Source of the DNA: Diphasiastrum complanatum
Lineage: Eukaryota > Streptophyta > Lycopodiopsida > Lycopodiales > Lycopodiaceae
NCBI GenBank assembly: GCA_029204225.1
Contig: CM055113.1
Coordinates: 26,649,462-26,713,461 of the forward strand
Length of the DNA stretch: 64,000 nucleotides
Direction of reading: 5' to 3'
In this document: one piece after another, positions 31,201-43,912 of the stretch
Layout of the letters: every line of letters begins with the position of its first letter
Numbering within the stretch: the stretch's first letter is position 1
Notes under the pieces: generated by a model
What the model saw: the letters and a program-made list of their open reading frames with translations, nothing else
Database searches by the model: none
Told to the model about the DNA's origin: nothing
Made by a program: the position numbers and the translations under genes

Positions 31201-32580
31201 TGAGATGTTGTTGAGATAGCCAAACCATATTCTCCTAGTTTTGTAGCATCCAATTTATAACGGCCACAGTTACTATCTCTATAACCTTTCGCCACCACTT
31301 TATGATTGTGGTTCATATCCCTCATAAGGCATTCATCCTTGACAAATTCAACTTTAAGATGTTGATTTGCCATTACACCAACAAAAAGCAAACTCTTTTT
31401 GAGTCTAGGAACATAAAGCACATTAGGGATGTTCTTGATTTTACCATCAGGAAACTGCACATGTACATTGCCCATACCCTATATTTGGCATTTCTCTCCA
31501 TTGGCTTGAGTGACCTGATCCCCATCATGGATTGGTAGGAATTTCTCAAACCAATCACGTTTCCCAGTCATATGCCTTGTGGTGCCTGAATCCATGAACC
31601 ATCTGGCATCATCATCAACTTGGGATGCCAATGCCGATGAGAAGACACTTGTCTCATCATCTTCTCCATCATCTTCGGCAATGTTGCCTTGTTGAGTCAC
31701 TTTTCCCGCTTTTATGTCCACTTTCTTCTTGTAACATTTGTGTGCCCAATGACCCATTTTGTGGCAATAGTAACATTTGTCTTTCTTCTTCTTTGTCCCT
31801 TTTGATGACGACTCTCCCTCATCATCATCATCCTTGGATTTCTTGGGAATCCTCTTCCATCCTTTCTGCTTGCCTTTAGCAAGCAAGGCTTGATCCTCCT
31901 GTGGGGTTTGCCTTGACTTCACCACTTCGCAACGCTGCTCTTCCTGCAACATGATTCTGTGGAAGTCTTCAAAAGTAGGCAATCTCTCCCTCGAAGCAAT
32001 GCCGCTCACAAACATCTGTAGCCCTTCCGAGACATCGCTCATTGTGGTATGTACCAATTCAACGTCCTAATTGGTCTCCAATTGCCACAAGTTGATCTCT
32101 CAGCTCCTTTATCTTGGTGAAGAAAGATCCCACTGATTCACTTTCTTCCATCCTTACTGCATTCAATCTCGACTTCAAGAACATGGCCCGAGCTGGATTG
32201 CAAGTTTGAAATTGCATTCTAAGAGCTTCCCAAGCTCCCCTAGCCGTCGTGGCATCACTTATATGAGTGATCACATGGACTTTCACTGAAAGATTGATCA
32301 AGGACAATGTTCTCTATGCCTTTTTATCAAAGGCCCTCATATCACTAGGAGTGGTATTTGGCCGGACTTCAATACCTGCCACGATCTCCCATAGCACTTT
32401 ATCTATCAAAATGCTCTTTATTTTGAATTTCCAGATGTTGTAGTTAGAAGCCCCATCAAGTTTGCTTGCTTCGCCCAAAATTGCCTCATTGATGTTTGCC
32501 ATTTTCAAACTACTTGAAACTCCACTTGTAGGTTAAAAGTGTATGCCAACGCCAACTGTGATGTCAGAAATAAAAAATAA
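28271..32580 (-). mobile_element. Copia-II: minus-strand Ty1/copia element (Tnt1-like layout)
   Basis: Read on the minus strand from about 32508: Gag (GASNYNIWKFKIKSIL), zinc knuckle CYYCHKMGHWAHKC near 31750, protease-like WFMDSGTTRHMTG near 31590, integrase (LGHLNYGSL, DLCGPMKT, RSDRGGEYKS, NGVAERKN), reverse transcriptase with YVDDIIITG near 29310, and RNase H ending near 28365 with CDSQSGIQLAKNHVFHARTKHIE. A polypurine-like GAGGGAGAGA (complement at 28272-28282) follows. About six breaks; a fossil. The 5' LTR is not recognisable; a degenerate primer-site-like stretch lies near 32550-32570. Domain order is copia, with high similarity in layout to Copia-VI. Confidence 0.88.
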
Positions 32581-32926
32581 TGACCTGCAATTTTTGGCTT
32601 ACCAGGCCACCTGCCACTCTTTCGCCAAATTGAAAGCCAAACTGGTGTGGCTTTCCGAAATGCTTCTCGTCACCAACTCCCAGCTACCTACCAAGGTTTG
32701 TTTATTGTTTTCTTTTTAATAAAATACAATGTACTTGTACAATGATTTATTATTGTCTTAATTACAATTAATATGTGACAGTACTGAAAAAATAATGCAA
32801 TGTGGACATATGGTCAAGTCGGAGTAGTGCACGAGACCAAACTCCAATCTCGGGAGAGCTTGAGTGTGTAGGAACTATTCAAGATATATATGAAGTGTGT
32901 TTCGGTGAATATGGTAAATATTTTTT
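32581..32926. other. Unassigned spacer beside Copia-II
   Basis: No LTR copy of Copia-II, no coding motif and no repeat shared with the rest of the window was seen here. Confidence 0.4.
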
Positions 32927-33196
32927 GCTCTTTTACTATGCTGAGCATAGCAAAAGAGCGGACATGGAAATTCCTTTTGCTATGTTGAGCATAATAAAAG
33001 TTATTGTGTTATGCTCAACATAGGAATGAGCATGGACCATCATTGTTTTTTGAAAGCTGTTGAAAAAAACAACAACGGCCCATGTTCATACGTATGTTGA
33101 GCATAGCTTCGAAGGTTGTTGAAAGAAGTCTTGCAATAAAGAGACCAGACATAGATTTCCAAAGAGAGATATAGCAGTAAAAGAATAAATGTACCA
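32927..33196 (-). repeat. Palindrome cluster, right copy (inverted)
   Basis: Palindromes at 32927-32957 (GCTCTTTTACTATGC arms), 32973-33000 (CCTTTTGCTATG arms) and two half-size CTATG/CATAG motifs to about 33107. Spacer GAGCGGACATGG is the inverse complement of the left cluster's spacer, so clusters at 25.1 and 33.0 kb form a long imperfect inverted repeat. A TAGCTTCGAAGGTTGTTG phrase at 33105-33123 is also in the left cluster, but in the same orientation. The last ~70 bp before A3 is unassigned. Confidence 0.65.
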
Positions 33197-34288
33197 CATC
33201 ACCCTGAATTTGTGACTCCCATACCATGTTCGAAAAGCTGTTTTGTGCTCATCGCCTTTAGCTATTCGAATTTGGTGATATCGAGATCTGAGATCTATTC
33301 GGCTAAAATATCTAGCATGTTTGAGCCGGTCGAACAGGTCATCAATTCTAGGCATGGGATACTTGTTCTTGATGGTACCCTTGTTGAGCATGCGGTAATC
33401 CACACACATCCGCGGTGTCTTGTCCGTCTTTTCCACGAATAGTATAGGGGCTCCAAAAGGCGAAGCACTGGGTCTAATGAATCCTTTGTCTATCAGTTCA
33501 CCAACTTGTCGTTTCAGTTCCACCAACTCTTCTTGGGACATCCTATAAGGTGCTCGTAAAGTTGGTTCTGTTCCTGGTACCAACTCAATCTTATGGTCCA
33601 CTGGTCTTCGAGGAGGTAACTTAGTTGGGAGTTCTTCTGGAAACACATCGCTAAATTCCTCTAGCAAATCTGCCACCTCCTTTGGCAAGTTTTTCTGTTG
33701 TGCGTTTTTCCCTTCTGGAACCTCTCTACAGATACAAAGAAAGCACTTTGACCTTTTCCCTTTCGCCATGCTTTTAATCACAGATGCAGCAACCAGATTT
33801 TGTTCAATATCGGTGCCCTTCGCGTTCCCTCCAGGCAGAGCTTTTGTCATACAGATCTCTCCCTTGTAATCCAAGAGAACCAAGTTTGAGCTCCTACCCA
33901 AAACTGCAATACAATGTTCATTTAGCCAGGGAAGGCCCAAAATTACATCGAAGGCATCCATCTCTAAAATCAGAAAGCTAAGTTTAGCCTTCCATCTCCC
34001 AATTTGCACCGAGATGTTCAATGTTGCTTTGTCTACGTCCAGTGCTCCCTTTGTTGTTTCTACCTTGAGCGTTGATGTTACATTTCTGGTCGGCAAGCTG
34101 AACTGTTCCACTACGCTCCTTGAAATATAGTTATGTGAAGCTCCGGAGTCGATCATGAAATCTGACTTCCTCCCCGCGATCTTTCCGGATAGGAATAATA
34201 ATCTTGAACCAATCTTGGGGGTTGCCCCATGGAAGCTCCTTTCCATACTTGTATGTCGTCCACCCACAAATGTAAATTCCTCCTTCAA
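33197..34288 (-). pseudogene. A3 partial pol: protease and N-terminal RT
   Basis: The aspartic protease [14 protein letters not shown] is near 34140-34180, then [16 protein letters not shown], the linker [12 protein letters not shown] and the RT start ([29 protein letters not shown]). The retained stretch stays open, but the catalytic YIDD region and all that follows are absent. It matches A2 more closely than A1 at the leader-protease junction. Confidence 0.88.
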
Positions 34289-34506
34289 CTCCCAACTAGA
34301 TTAGATCACCTGGAAGAAGTTAAGCAACCAGGGGTTATTCAGGTCCAAACAAGCACACCACAAATGAACATACCAACCAAAGCAAACACAGAGGATCCCT
34401 CTCAAGCCACATTCCCCTTGAGACCGGACGTAGGACCTTTGCCTAACCGTGCCCACACAAATCTATCACAGAATTAGCCCACGAGAAAACATCCATCCAA
34501 CCATCC

Positions 34507-34890
34507 GTGCTTTCACCATTAAGCAGCACATTGCCTTTGTCAGGCTCCACCAACTCTGGTCGATAGCCCTTATAACTAAACAATCGGCAGCTATCCCGCA
34601 CCGGCAGCTAACCACCCGTGCTTTACACCCGAATTCGAGCAGCATCTCTGTATCAATGGTTAACCCGTACGATTCGAATATGTCACCCCACACCCCACAA
34701 GGCACAGACCATGCTTTCACCAACCTAATGGCAACACATTGCCTCATCTGTCCTACGTGCAGACGACGCCAGGCCCGAACCGCGGGAACTGACTGTGCTT
34801 ACACCTCAAGGGCAACACCTTGCCTCATCAAGTCCCCCGTTCTACCGACCACCCCGACCATGGATGCACCCATGCTTACATTGTGGGCAA
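34507..34890 (-). repeat. Leader hairpin array of A3
   Basis: On the minus strand GTGCTGCTTAATGGTGAAAG-type units recur, the clearest at 34507-34529; those nearest the LTR are more diverged than in A1, A2 and B. The TTATAACTAAACAATCGGC stretch near 34570 is the complement of the second hairpin block. Confidence 0.6.
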
Positions 34891-34965
34891 CACCTTGCAC
34901 AACGGTTGTCCTGACAAATCCCAAAACATGGCCATCCCTGTGAGACTTGCGTAGCTGACCGGCTA

Positions 34966-34981
34966 GTCGGCTCTGATACCA
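34966..34981 (-). other. Primer-binding site of A3
   Basis: The minus strand reads TGGTATCAGAGCCGAC, identical to A1 and A2, two bases from the LTR edge. Confidence 0.88.
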
Positions 34982-34983
34982 CA

Positions 34984-35906
34984 TGTTGCGCCGGTGCCAG
35001 TGCCTCAAAGGGCGCTGGGACTTGAGCGGTTTCCCCAACACGCGCTTAAGTCTAACATTCATCCATCATGCACTTACGTAAAAGCCAACTCAGAAACGTA
35101 ACAAGCTTAACCATTCAGACTTAAGAAAACTGGAATCCGAACCAACCCGAAAGCCAACTCAGAATCCATCCCCAAAAGGTAACCAAAGGCAAAGACAAGC
35201 CACACATGAAACCCAAGGCATAGTGGTCACCGAACTGACCGATTGGCATAGCGGCAAGCCCCATGTCGATGACAGGGACCCTTAGGCGCCAGCGACGCAA
35301 AAAGATTGTAGTAAGGGTCCTTCCACTTGGACCAGTCTCGGAGGCGAAACCGAAATGGTAATCATCTCCAAGGATCAACTTTATTAGATTTGGAAGAGGT
35401 TACATTCATACATAGATTGACCGGTCTTGGGGCCACCAACACGTGCTGGGCATTGTGCCTGGCTCGTGCTGGTAGAGGGAGCTGAGACCTAGCGACTGGG
35501 TTTCTGGCGCTGGTTGAGCTGCCCAAGTTTCTGTCTACCGGACTCCCCCTATAGTTCTGGTGTGATTGGGCGCACCCCCTCTGTCCTGAAAAATAGTGCT
35601 TTCTGGTAAAGCACGCTTTTTATGACTTAGTTTTTATTTTGCTGATTAAGCCTGGCAAGCCTGGCAGAATCAGTCTGCCTCCCGGACATGGGTCCCGAGA
35701 GCCGTCCCGGCGACAGAATCACTTGCTTCCTGACTAGGCCATGACTCGAGCTCCAAAGCTAGCTCATGACTTGTGACTACTTGATTGGCTCACCACAGGT
35801 CGGAGGCTCAATCCTTGACGTTCTAACTTGCTCTGGAACCTTAGGGAGCGTCACCCCTTAGAGTCTTACTAGGCATGCTGGGCGCACCTGAGTCAGCTTT
35901 ACAACA
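34984..35906 (-). repeat. 5' LTR of A3
   Basis: 923 bp, minus strand TGTTGTAAAGC...GCGCAACA. More diverged than the A2 LTRs are from each other. It abuts a CA-dinucleotide run (about 35903-35918) whose first units overlap the LTR tip. Confidence 0.9.
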
Positions 35907-38071
35907 CACACACACACACTCATCACAACCTCCTTTCTCTCACCATTTCTCTCACCTCATTAGGGCTTTCATAGAATTGTCATTCATTTTAGAGACTAAA
36001 AAAACTTTAAACTCCAACCGCCAAAACGTGATTGCAGCCTCATCTCTTGTTTTACATCTTGCGTCCACTTGCGTACTTCATGTGCAGTGAGGATACACAT
36101 TTCATGTCAACACTAAATATTACCAATCATTGCTAAAAAAATGTCTATTTTCCAATGTGGGCGATGTTCTCCACGCTTTTCTCTTCGTACCCCTTAATTT
36201 GAAAAAAGCCCAAATCCTAATTGTGGTGCCTGTAAAACACATCTACTTCCTAAAATGTGTTACAATTTCAAATGATTGTTATGCTATAACTTATTAGTAA
36301 TTAAATATTAGTACTACTTTTGAGTTTGTGATTTTGTCATGACTCATGACTTGTGATTGTGCACTAGGGAACAAGTTGAAACTTGAGACTTAGTGGTTCA
36401 GTGACTACTAAGCTCTAACTAGTTTGCTGAAAATTGAAAGTTGAGGTTAGGGTTTAAACGCGATGACACTTGTTTTGGACTTTGACCTAAAAAAATTAAT
36501 TTTTGTTGTTATATTTTAGATTACCCTTTTTAGGCCAAAATCATGGTTTTTTTTTGGTTAATCTCTAAATTATATTTAAAAAAAAAAGTACCCAAACATG
36601 CATATTTTTATAGATTACTACAAGTTTTCTTTTTATAAACTTCATAAAATCATCATTAGAAAAAATGAAACAACATTTCAAAACAACATGATTTTTGAGA
36701 ATCCAAATCTCATATAAATACAAAAGGGCTCAAATTATGTTTATATATGATTTTTTCAAAGTACATTTTCTAAGAAATTTTTAGTAATGCCTCTCAATTT
36801 AAAACTTGACATATTCTAAACACTCTTATTTTAGTTGATGAAGTGGATGACTCGCTTCATCAGAGTGGATTAGCATATCTTTTTTTTTATGATATATTTT
36901 TTGAAAATTTTCAATAATGTTTTTCAATTTGGAATTTTATATAGTATAATTACCTTTTTTTTTAAAATAATGACATTGAAGACTTGTCTTTCTTTTCAAA
37001 CTAATATATTTTTCTTTTAATCGGCTTCTAATATTGACAATAAATTTTGTAAGTCGGTTTTCTTCCATTGATAATGAATTTAGAACAATAGTTCTCCAAT
37101 TAATCCAAGTCATTCTTTCAAAATAGATATTGTTAACTTTTGAAAATGGTTACTCATTGTCAATTTAAAGTTAAACATTAAAACATCCATATTTATTAGA
37201 TCAAAATCATGAATTTTTAATTGATTTTTTTCACAATCAATTTATCTTGCTCTTTGGATCTAATTGTAACATTTCTTAAAAATATTAGTTGACATAGTGT
37301 GCAGACAAGTCTTCAATGAACCCATAATTTCTTGTTTTAAATAGATTTTAACACCTTCTGCAATTCAAAACATATTTTCTACTATTTTTGGAGGCCAAAA
37401 AGTACAACAATACTTTCAACTTGAAGTTCATTAAGATTAATGCATGTTTCAACTCGTTTTTCTTAAGAAAAATTTTAAACATATTTTTTTTCAATCTAAA
37501 AAAAAAAAAATATTTGTAATGCATTATATTATTTGTGAATGATAATATTGTTCTTATGTTTAAATTTTTAGTTATATTTTTTAATTTTAATATTTATTTT
37601 AAATATTTAAATTTCTGATATCTTATTTTTTTAATATTTAAATAAATTAATTCTATTATAATTATCATTTATTATTTTCAAATTTTATGATTTTTAAATT
37701 TATTTATTTTTTAGATTAGATTTAAATTTAATGTTTTTCTTCATGCTTGAAATGTCTCTTAATTTTTCTCCTCTATTGTCAATAACTCCTTAAATGAAGA
37801 AATTTATGGCAGTCATTGACGCCTGATTGATTCACATTTCTTTCTGTCAGTAACAGAGAAGATCACAACTTTCTTAGACACCTAATCATTTGCATTCTCT
37901 TTACGGTTGTCTAGACACCTACACTAACTTTAAACAAATCAAAATTGATCCATATTCCATTTTCTAAGTGATCCAAGATTCTTTTATATCATTGTCTTTT
38001 CTTTAATGGGATGACGACCTTTCATTTCTGCTATGGCCAAAGAAGAACAGTAGATCAAATCCCATCATAGT
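35907..38071. other. AT-rich non-coding DNA
   Basis: A short (CA)n run, then about 2.1 kb of AT-rich sequence with long T and A runs (densest about 36480-37700). I see no gene or shared repeat. The last few hundred bases before 38072 could hold a decayed 5' LTR of Copia-IV, but no second copy is available to test that. Confidence 0.5.
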
Positions 38072-41000
38072 GGTATCAGAGCACATGGTTTTGGATTTAC
38101 TAGGGTTTTAGGATCAAAGAATCTAATATGTTCACATTTTAGAGCTAGTTCATATCTGATTTGTACAATCTATGTTCATCAATCATCATGGAAGGTTCAA
38201 CCTCAAAGATCCTCTTTTTCAACAAGTTTAACAAAAATGACACATGTGGAAATTCAAGATGAGGATGATACTGATCGAAAAGGAACTATGGAGATACGTA
38301 AACGGTTCGATAGCGACCTACAGAATCAGAATTGCTCCCAACATGGGAAGCAAAGGATGGCAAAGATCTTGCAATTGTATCCTTGAATCTGAAAGACACT
38401 CAGATTGCTCATGTATCAAATAGTACCACCTTCAAAGATGCATGGGATATCTTAACAAGTATCTATGAGACTTTAGTTGTGTTGACTTGTCTCTTCTTGA
38501 GAAAGAAGGTCCTTACTCTCAAAATGAGCAAAGGCACCTCAGTTAGTGATCATTCAAATGAATTGAAGCAGTTGTTGAATCAACTAGCTGCCATATGTTC
38601 CCCTACGTCTGAAGAAGACTCTACAATGTCTCTTCTCACCAATCTCCCACCCTCCTACGACAATCTAGTGCTGCTTTTAAGCAATACATCTACGCTATCA
38701 CTCCAGAAGCTGACAACAAGTCTATTATAGGAGAAAGTTAGGAGAAAGAGCTTATCTACGACAAGTACCAAGTCAATGGCCCTGTACTTTAATAAGTAGT
38801 AGTCCAAGAAGAAGAATTTCAAGGATAAGGAGACCAAGGCAGAGCATCCAGATTCAACACAACAACCACAACAACACAAACAACAACAACCTACCAAGGC
38901 CAAATAGATGCAATAGTACCAAGAAGGGCAAGAATAACAGATGCAGGGATGTGTGTGACATTTTCTGACGAAGCATGCAACGTGATTGACACCGGTACCA
39001 GTACATTGATTGCTCGAGGCAGAAGGAAAGGAAACCTATATCATCTGAAGGTACGCCTACCTTCAGATCAGGTGCATCAGACTCATGATGACTCGCAAGA
39101 CACTCTGTGGCATAGAAGACTATGCCACATGAACTTAATGGCACTTTATCAAGCAAGCCATCATGGAGTGATAACAGGTCGACCACCTCGAATGCAACCA
39201 GTTCGACCACCTGTGATGCATGTTTGAAGCGCAAGATGTCACACACTCCATTCATCAAAGACTCCTATCAAAAGACTAAGATTCTGGAGTTAGTGCATTC
39301 TGACATTTGCGGACCATTCAATGTGATCTCAGTGGGAGGTTTAAAGCATTATATAACCTTCATTGATGATTACAACAAATTTGCCAGAGTGTATTTTATC
39401 CAGAATAAATCTGAAGCACTTGATAAATTCACAGAATATGTGAATTGGGCTAAGAGATGTACATGCAACAAAGTGAAGTAGATCAAGATAGATCAAGGTG
39501 GCGAATACATCTCAAATCTCTTCACTGACTTCTGTAATGATTGTGGCATCATTTACAGAAGAACCACAGCCTACACACCGCAGCACAATGGTGTTGCAGA
39601 AAGGAAGAACATAACCCTGATGGAAGCAGCCAGATGTATGATGGCCTACTCGAAGGCTCCAAGGGTACTGTGTGCTGAAGCAGTAGCTACAGCCGCATAC
39701 ATCCAAAACAGGACAGGTAAGTCTGGTGTCTCTCACACGACACCACACGAGCTATGGTGGTGTAGAAAGCCCAACTTGTCTCACGTCAGAATCTTTGGCT
39801 GTGCAGCTTATGCACATATTCCTAATAAGCTTCGTAAAGAGCTTGATGAGAAAGTCGAGCAGGTATTTTTGGTAGGCTATGACAACAATTTGTCATACTA
39901 CCGAGTCTACATGCCAGACACGAACACTGTGAAAACAGTGAGAGATGTCAGATTTGATGAGAGCAGGACAATGGCCAATGACGATCCTATCAACTACAAA
40001 GTTCTGGAGAGACAGTACTATGACCTACCGTCAATGACAGAGGGAGCAGAGGACGAGCATGAAAACAAAAATTTTCGAGTCATCTCCCATTCAAGCGATG
40101 AATCTGAAGAAGAAAAATTTGAGAGGCAGCCTGCTGCTACAGTTCCTATAAACCAAGATGGTTCCGGACCGAGCAGAGCAGACAAAGGCAAAGGCATTGT
40201 TGTCCTAGGAGAATCTCCTAGAAGGTCGACTAGACCATGAAGAGCGCCAACAAGATATGTGCCAAGCAGCTCAGCTTCCACATTAGAAGAGTTTTGCGGA
40301 TTCAGTGACGAACCACAGACATTTGAGAAAGTGATTGATAGTCCAGAAAAGGCCAGATGGATCCAAGTCATGAACGAAGAGATGGAGTCCATGAGGAAGA
40401 ATCAGGTATGGATGTTGGAGCCATTACCACATAAGCGCAAGACTGTCAAATGCAAATGGGTCTTCAAGCTCAAATACGGACTAGATGGGAACATCACAAA
40501 ATACAAGGCAAGATTGGTAGCGAAGGGATTTTCTCAGAGATATGGTATTGACTACTCTGAAACCTTCTCTCCTGTTGTCAAACATTCGTCCCTACGTCTA
40601 TTATTTGCATATGCAGCATCTTATGACCTCAAGATCCACATTATGGATGAGAAAACAGCCTTCTTGCATGGCAAACTAGATGAAGAGGTCTATATGGATC
40701 AATCCCCAGAATATGTCTCCAATTCACTTCCTGACTATGCACGCAAAATGCATAGAAGCATCTACAGTCTGAAACAATCAGCTCGACAATGGTACAAGAA
40801 GAAAGATCAAGTCCTAAAATCATTAGGATTCAAGCCTCTGTTGGCTGACTCCAATGTGTATGTCAGAGTTACAGATGACAGATCATCATTGTGGCTGTAT
40901 ATGTAGACGACACTTTGATACTTTGCAGGAGTGAATAGCTGATCGTTGAGGTGAAGACAAATATCTCGAAATATTTTGAGATAGTGGATCTGGGAGAAGC

Positions 41001-42771
41001 CAGGTGCTACCTAGGCTTACAAATTGAAAGGGACTACGAGGGAGGTAAGCTACACCTTCACCAGTCCAGATACACCCAAAAGATCCTAGAGGACTTTGGG
41101 ATGCTGAACTGCAAAGGAGCGAATACTCCAATACTCGTAGGGATAGTGCTGACAAGCAATGATTGTCTGAATACTGAGGAAGAGAGAGAACACATGCAGC
41201 TCACACCTTACAGGAAGCTGATAGGATCACTGATATACCTTGTAGACAACACACGTCCTAATATTGCTTATGCAGTATTCAGGATGAGCCAATTCTACAT
41301 GAATCCAGACTCGACACATTGGAAGATTGCAAAACAAATTTTGCAATATCTTCAATTAATGAGAGATTATGGCTTGTGCTATTGTCATGATGCAGGTTTC
41401 AGGATACTTTCCTATAGCTATGCTAGCTAGGCATCTCTCAAGGACGATTGTAAAAGCGTCTCAGGAGGGTGCACCATCGCAACAGGAGCAACAGTTCTCT
41501 GGGTCAGCAAGAAGTAGACCGTTGTAGCCCAGTCATCCTGCGAAGCAGAATATGTTGCAGCAGCAAAGATGGCCAACGAGATAATCTAGCTAAGGCAGTT
41601 CCTGGACGAATTGGGTGAAACAAGAAACGAGCCTCTGGTCTTGCAGATGGACAACACCTCTACAATACACTTGACAAAAGATCCCGTGTTCCATTCCAGA
41701 ACGAAGCACATTGCGATCAAGTACCACTTGATCAGGGATCTAATTGAAAAGAAGATGCTGCAGACCACCTTCATCGGAACGAAGGACATGGTTGCTAATA
41801 TCTTCACCGAAGCCCTGGACAAAGGACTCTTTGAGAGACAGAGGAGCAGTCTCGAGATCGTAAAGCTATCATGCTTTGAGAGGGAGCTGAAGAAACAAAA
41901 CATTTCTAGTTACAAAGCTTTGCTAGCTTTCAGCCCTATGCCTGACGAAAATGTTCGCGAACATGAAAGTCAAGAAAACACGAAACACGAAAGTCTCGCG
42001 AACACCTGACGGGAAGACACAAACGTGAAAGATTTGCGAACGAGAATCTTTCGCGGTCTAACACGAGAAAGTCAGACGACGGAAACGAAACATTTTGTGC
42101 CCTCACGCTCCAAAGAGTACCAGCAAAGATTATGCAAGTACCCAAGAGTACAGATATCTGATTTGATGGCATGACATTTGCAGATACACTCTAGGTCATG
42201 GCTAATCTGCCACTCTTGTAATTTTTCTGATTAGTTGTAGATGCTTAATCACTCTAATCTTAAAGTTACATAGAGCGACTATATATTGGATGATACTTGA
42301 CATATACATATATACACATGAAACAGTCTGATGCTAGTAAGCAATCAAGACGAAAATACAGACAAGAAGTCCGTCTGCGTGCAAGACGTGTGATCATGAT
42401 CCATAGAGATCCACAAGTCCGCTAGTAAGCGAGACATCCATTTGTGAGAGAAACCATATTTCTCTCATGCCAATGCACCGCGTGGATCTGCATGCAATGC
42501 TCTAAGAATTAAAAAAAAATCAATAGATGACCTTGTAGCCATTGACCACATGTATTCTTTTATGTTGTGTGATCTTGCATGCGAATGTGTCTGCTATTAT
42601 TCGTGTGTCTGATTCTCCCATTAATTTTAATTTCGCACATTGGTTGAATTTGTTGAATGCTACATTAATTTATAAACGTAGATTAGCAGTGTATGACTAC
42701 ATTCTGGAGGACTGTAGGAGTGACTCAACTGGCAGTGTCCAGCGATCGCATCTGAACTCCATCCGAATCAC
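38072..42771 (+). mobile_element. Copia-IV: decayed, apparently mosaic Ty1/copia element
   Basis: Primer-binding site TGGTATCAGAGCACATGG at 38072; Gag (DLAIVSLNLKDTQIAH, LTNLPPSYDNLV) about 38330-38730; GAG-pre-integrase and integrase about 38950-39800 (LWHRRLCHMN, DICGPFNVIS, NGVAERKN); reverse transcriptase about 40300-41100; RNase H to about 41880; 3' LTR 41888-42771. The Gag resembles Copia-VII, whereas integrase to LTR resemble Copia-V. Several breaks; a fossil. No 5' LTR was recognised. Confidence 0.85.
41888..42771 (+). repeat. 3' LTR of Copia-IV (incomplete)
   Basis: It starts TGAAGAAACAAAACATTTC and follows the Copia-V LTR through the GTCCGCTAGTAAGCGAGAC block, the TTTCTCTCATGCCAA block and the ACTACATTCTGGAGGAC block. 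It then stops near 42771 where unrelated sequence begins. GTTCGCGAAC-type palindromes occur at 41951-42060. Confidence 0.8.
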
Positions 42772-43882
42772 GTAGAAATCGCGGTCGTGACAGTTTCATG
42801 ATTTCACTACTCTCATCATTGGTCAACTCTTTGTACATCAAGACTATCTCCAATTTTATAAAATTATCTGGCAAGTGAGAATATAATGAATTTGGTAATT
42901 TTTCTCTATGCACATCTACAAAATGCTTTAGCCAAGCCATAACATTCAAAGCATCCAGAAAAACAGTTCAACCTTGTAGAGATCCTTGTAATGTTGGATC
43001 TTTTGAAGCCATGTGTGCGTTCTTTGAAGCCGTGAATTTTTCCAACTGCATGAACAACTTTGTAAGCTTTGCGACCAACCTCCATTGCATTTAGAAAATA
43101 TGAATATAAATTTTTGTCAGGTGTCACTCTAGCACATAAATAATAATTCTTTTCGTCTTTGATTCCCAAAAAAAATTGGATTCTAATTTCTTGATTTTCT
43201 TGATGCTTGATTTCTGTAAGCAAGAGGATGAACAACAAAAAATAAATCGTACCTTCCAAATCTCTTGTCCTGTAATCAACTTTTTTTGTCTTTTTCTCAA
43301 AACTGGAGAAGATTTCAAGTCTGTTTTATATTTCTCCTTTCATTTGAAGTTTTATTTGTAAATTGATCTTGTGCCACTTGTAGTTGCTTGAACTGATTGA
43401 AAATGTATAGGAATTTCTAGATTGTGAATATACGCTTCGAAAATAGGTTGTTCATTTACCTCAACTGGTTCTGCGCTTTTAGAAGATTCGAGATTTTCAA
43501 TAAATATAGGTCTCTTGGATTTGTTGTAATAAAGCTCACTTTGAGAGGAGAACCATCTTCAGATATGTGAAGAGCTTGCACGTTGAGGATCAACAAGCTG
43601 ACGAGGGTAGATTTACTTAATTGTTTATCTAATTTTTGAATATAAAGACGAGAAATTAACATTAGTAACAAGTTTCGTTATAGGAGTTATTTCCTGATAA
43701 GTAGCTAATTGAGGAATTTCGAATGATGTTGATGATGGTGAACCACTTAAATAATGAGACGAGAATATGAGGGTGTGGCTTCATAAAGAGCATTGTCATT
43801 GGGAACATCAAAAGATGATGATTTAGGCGCCTACGTATTGAGTTACAACCACATGAATGGAAGAGGATGAGCTACTTGCCAT
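42772..43882 (-). pseudogene. Unrecognised decayed coding-like tract
   Basis: On the minus strand a start-like ATG at 43880-43882 opens MASSSSSSIHVVVTQ, and coding-like stretches follow down to about 42780, among them MEVGRKAYKVVHAVGKIHGF near 43050, KKLITGQEIWKVRFIF near 43250 and VMAWLKHFVDVHREKLPNSL near 42900. The tract changes frame and carries several stops, so no protein is made as it stands. I do not recognise a family; no transposase signature was seen. The start lies about 30 bp inside the palindrome cluster at 43913, which suggests that it is the gene of the element bounded by those palindromes. A host pseudogene is possible. Confidence 0.35.
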
Positions 43883-43912
43883 TTTAAAAATCTAAAAGTT
43901 TTAATTGAAATC

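Larger units (their letters stand above)
33197..35906 (-). mobile_element. Chromovirus A3: truncated minus-strand copy
   Basis: One A-type LTR (34984-35906), a primer-binding site, the hairpin leader and the 5' half of pol, all on the minus strand. The element ends within the reverse transcriptase region near 33197; nothing downstream of it is present in the window, and no second LTR. It is a fragment. As in A1 and A2, the protease follows the leader directly with no recognisable gag. Confidence 0.9.
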
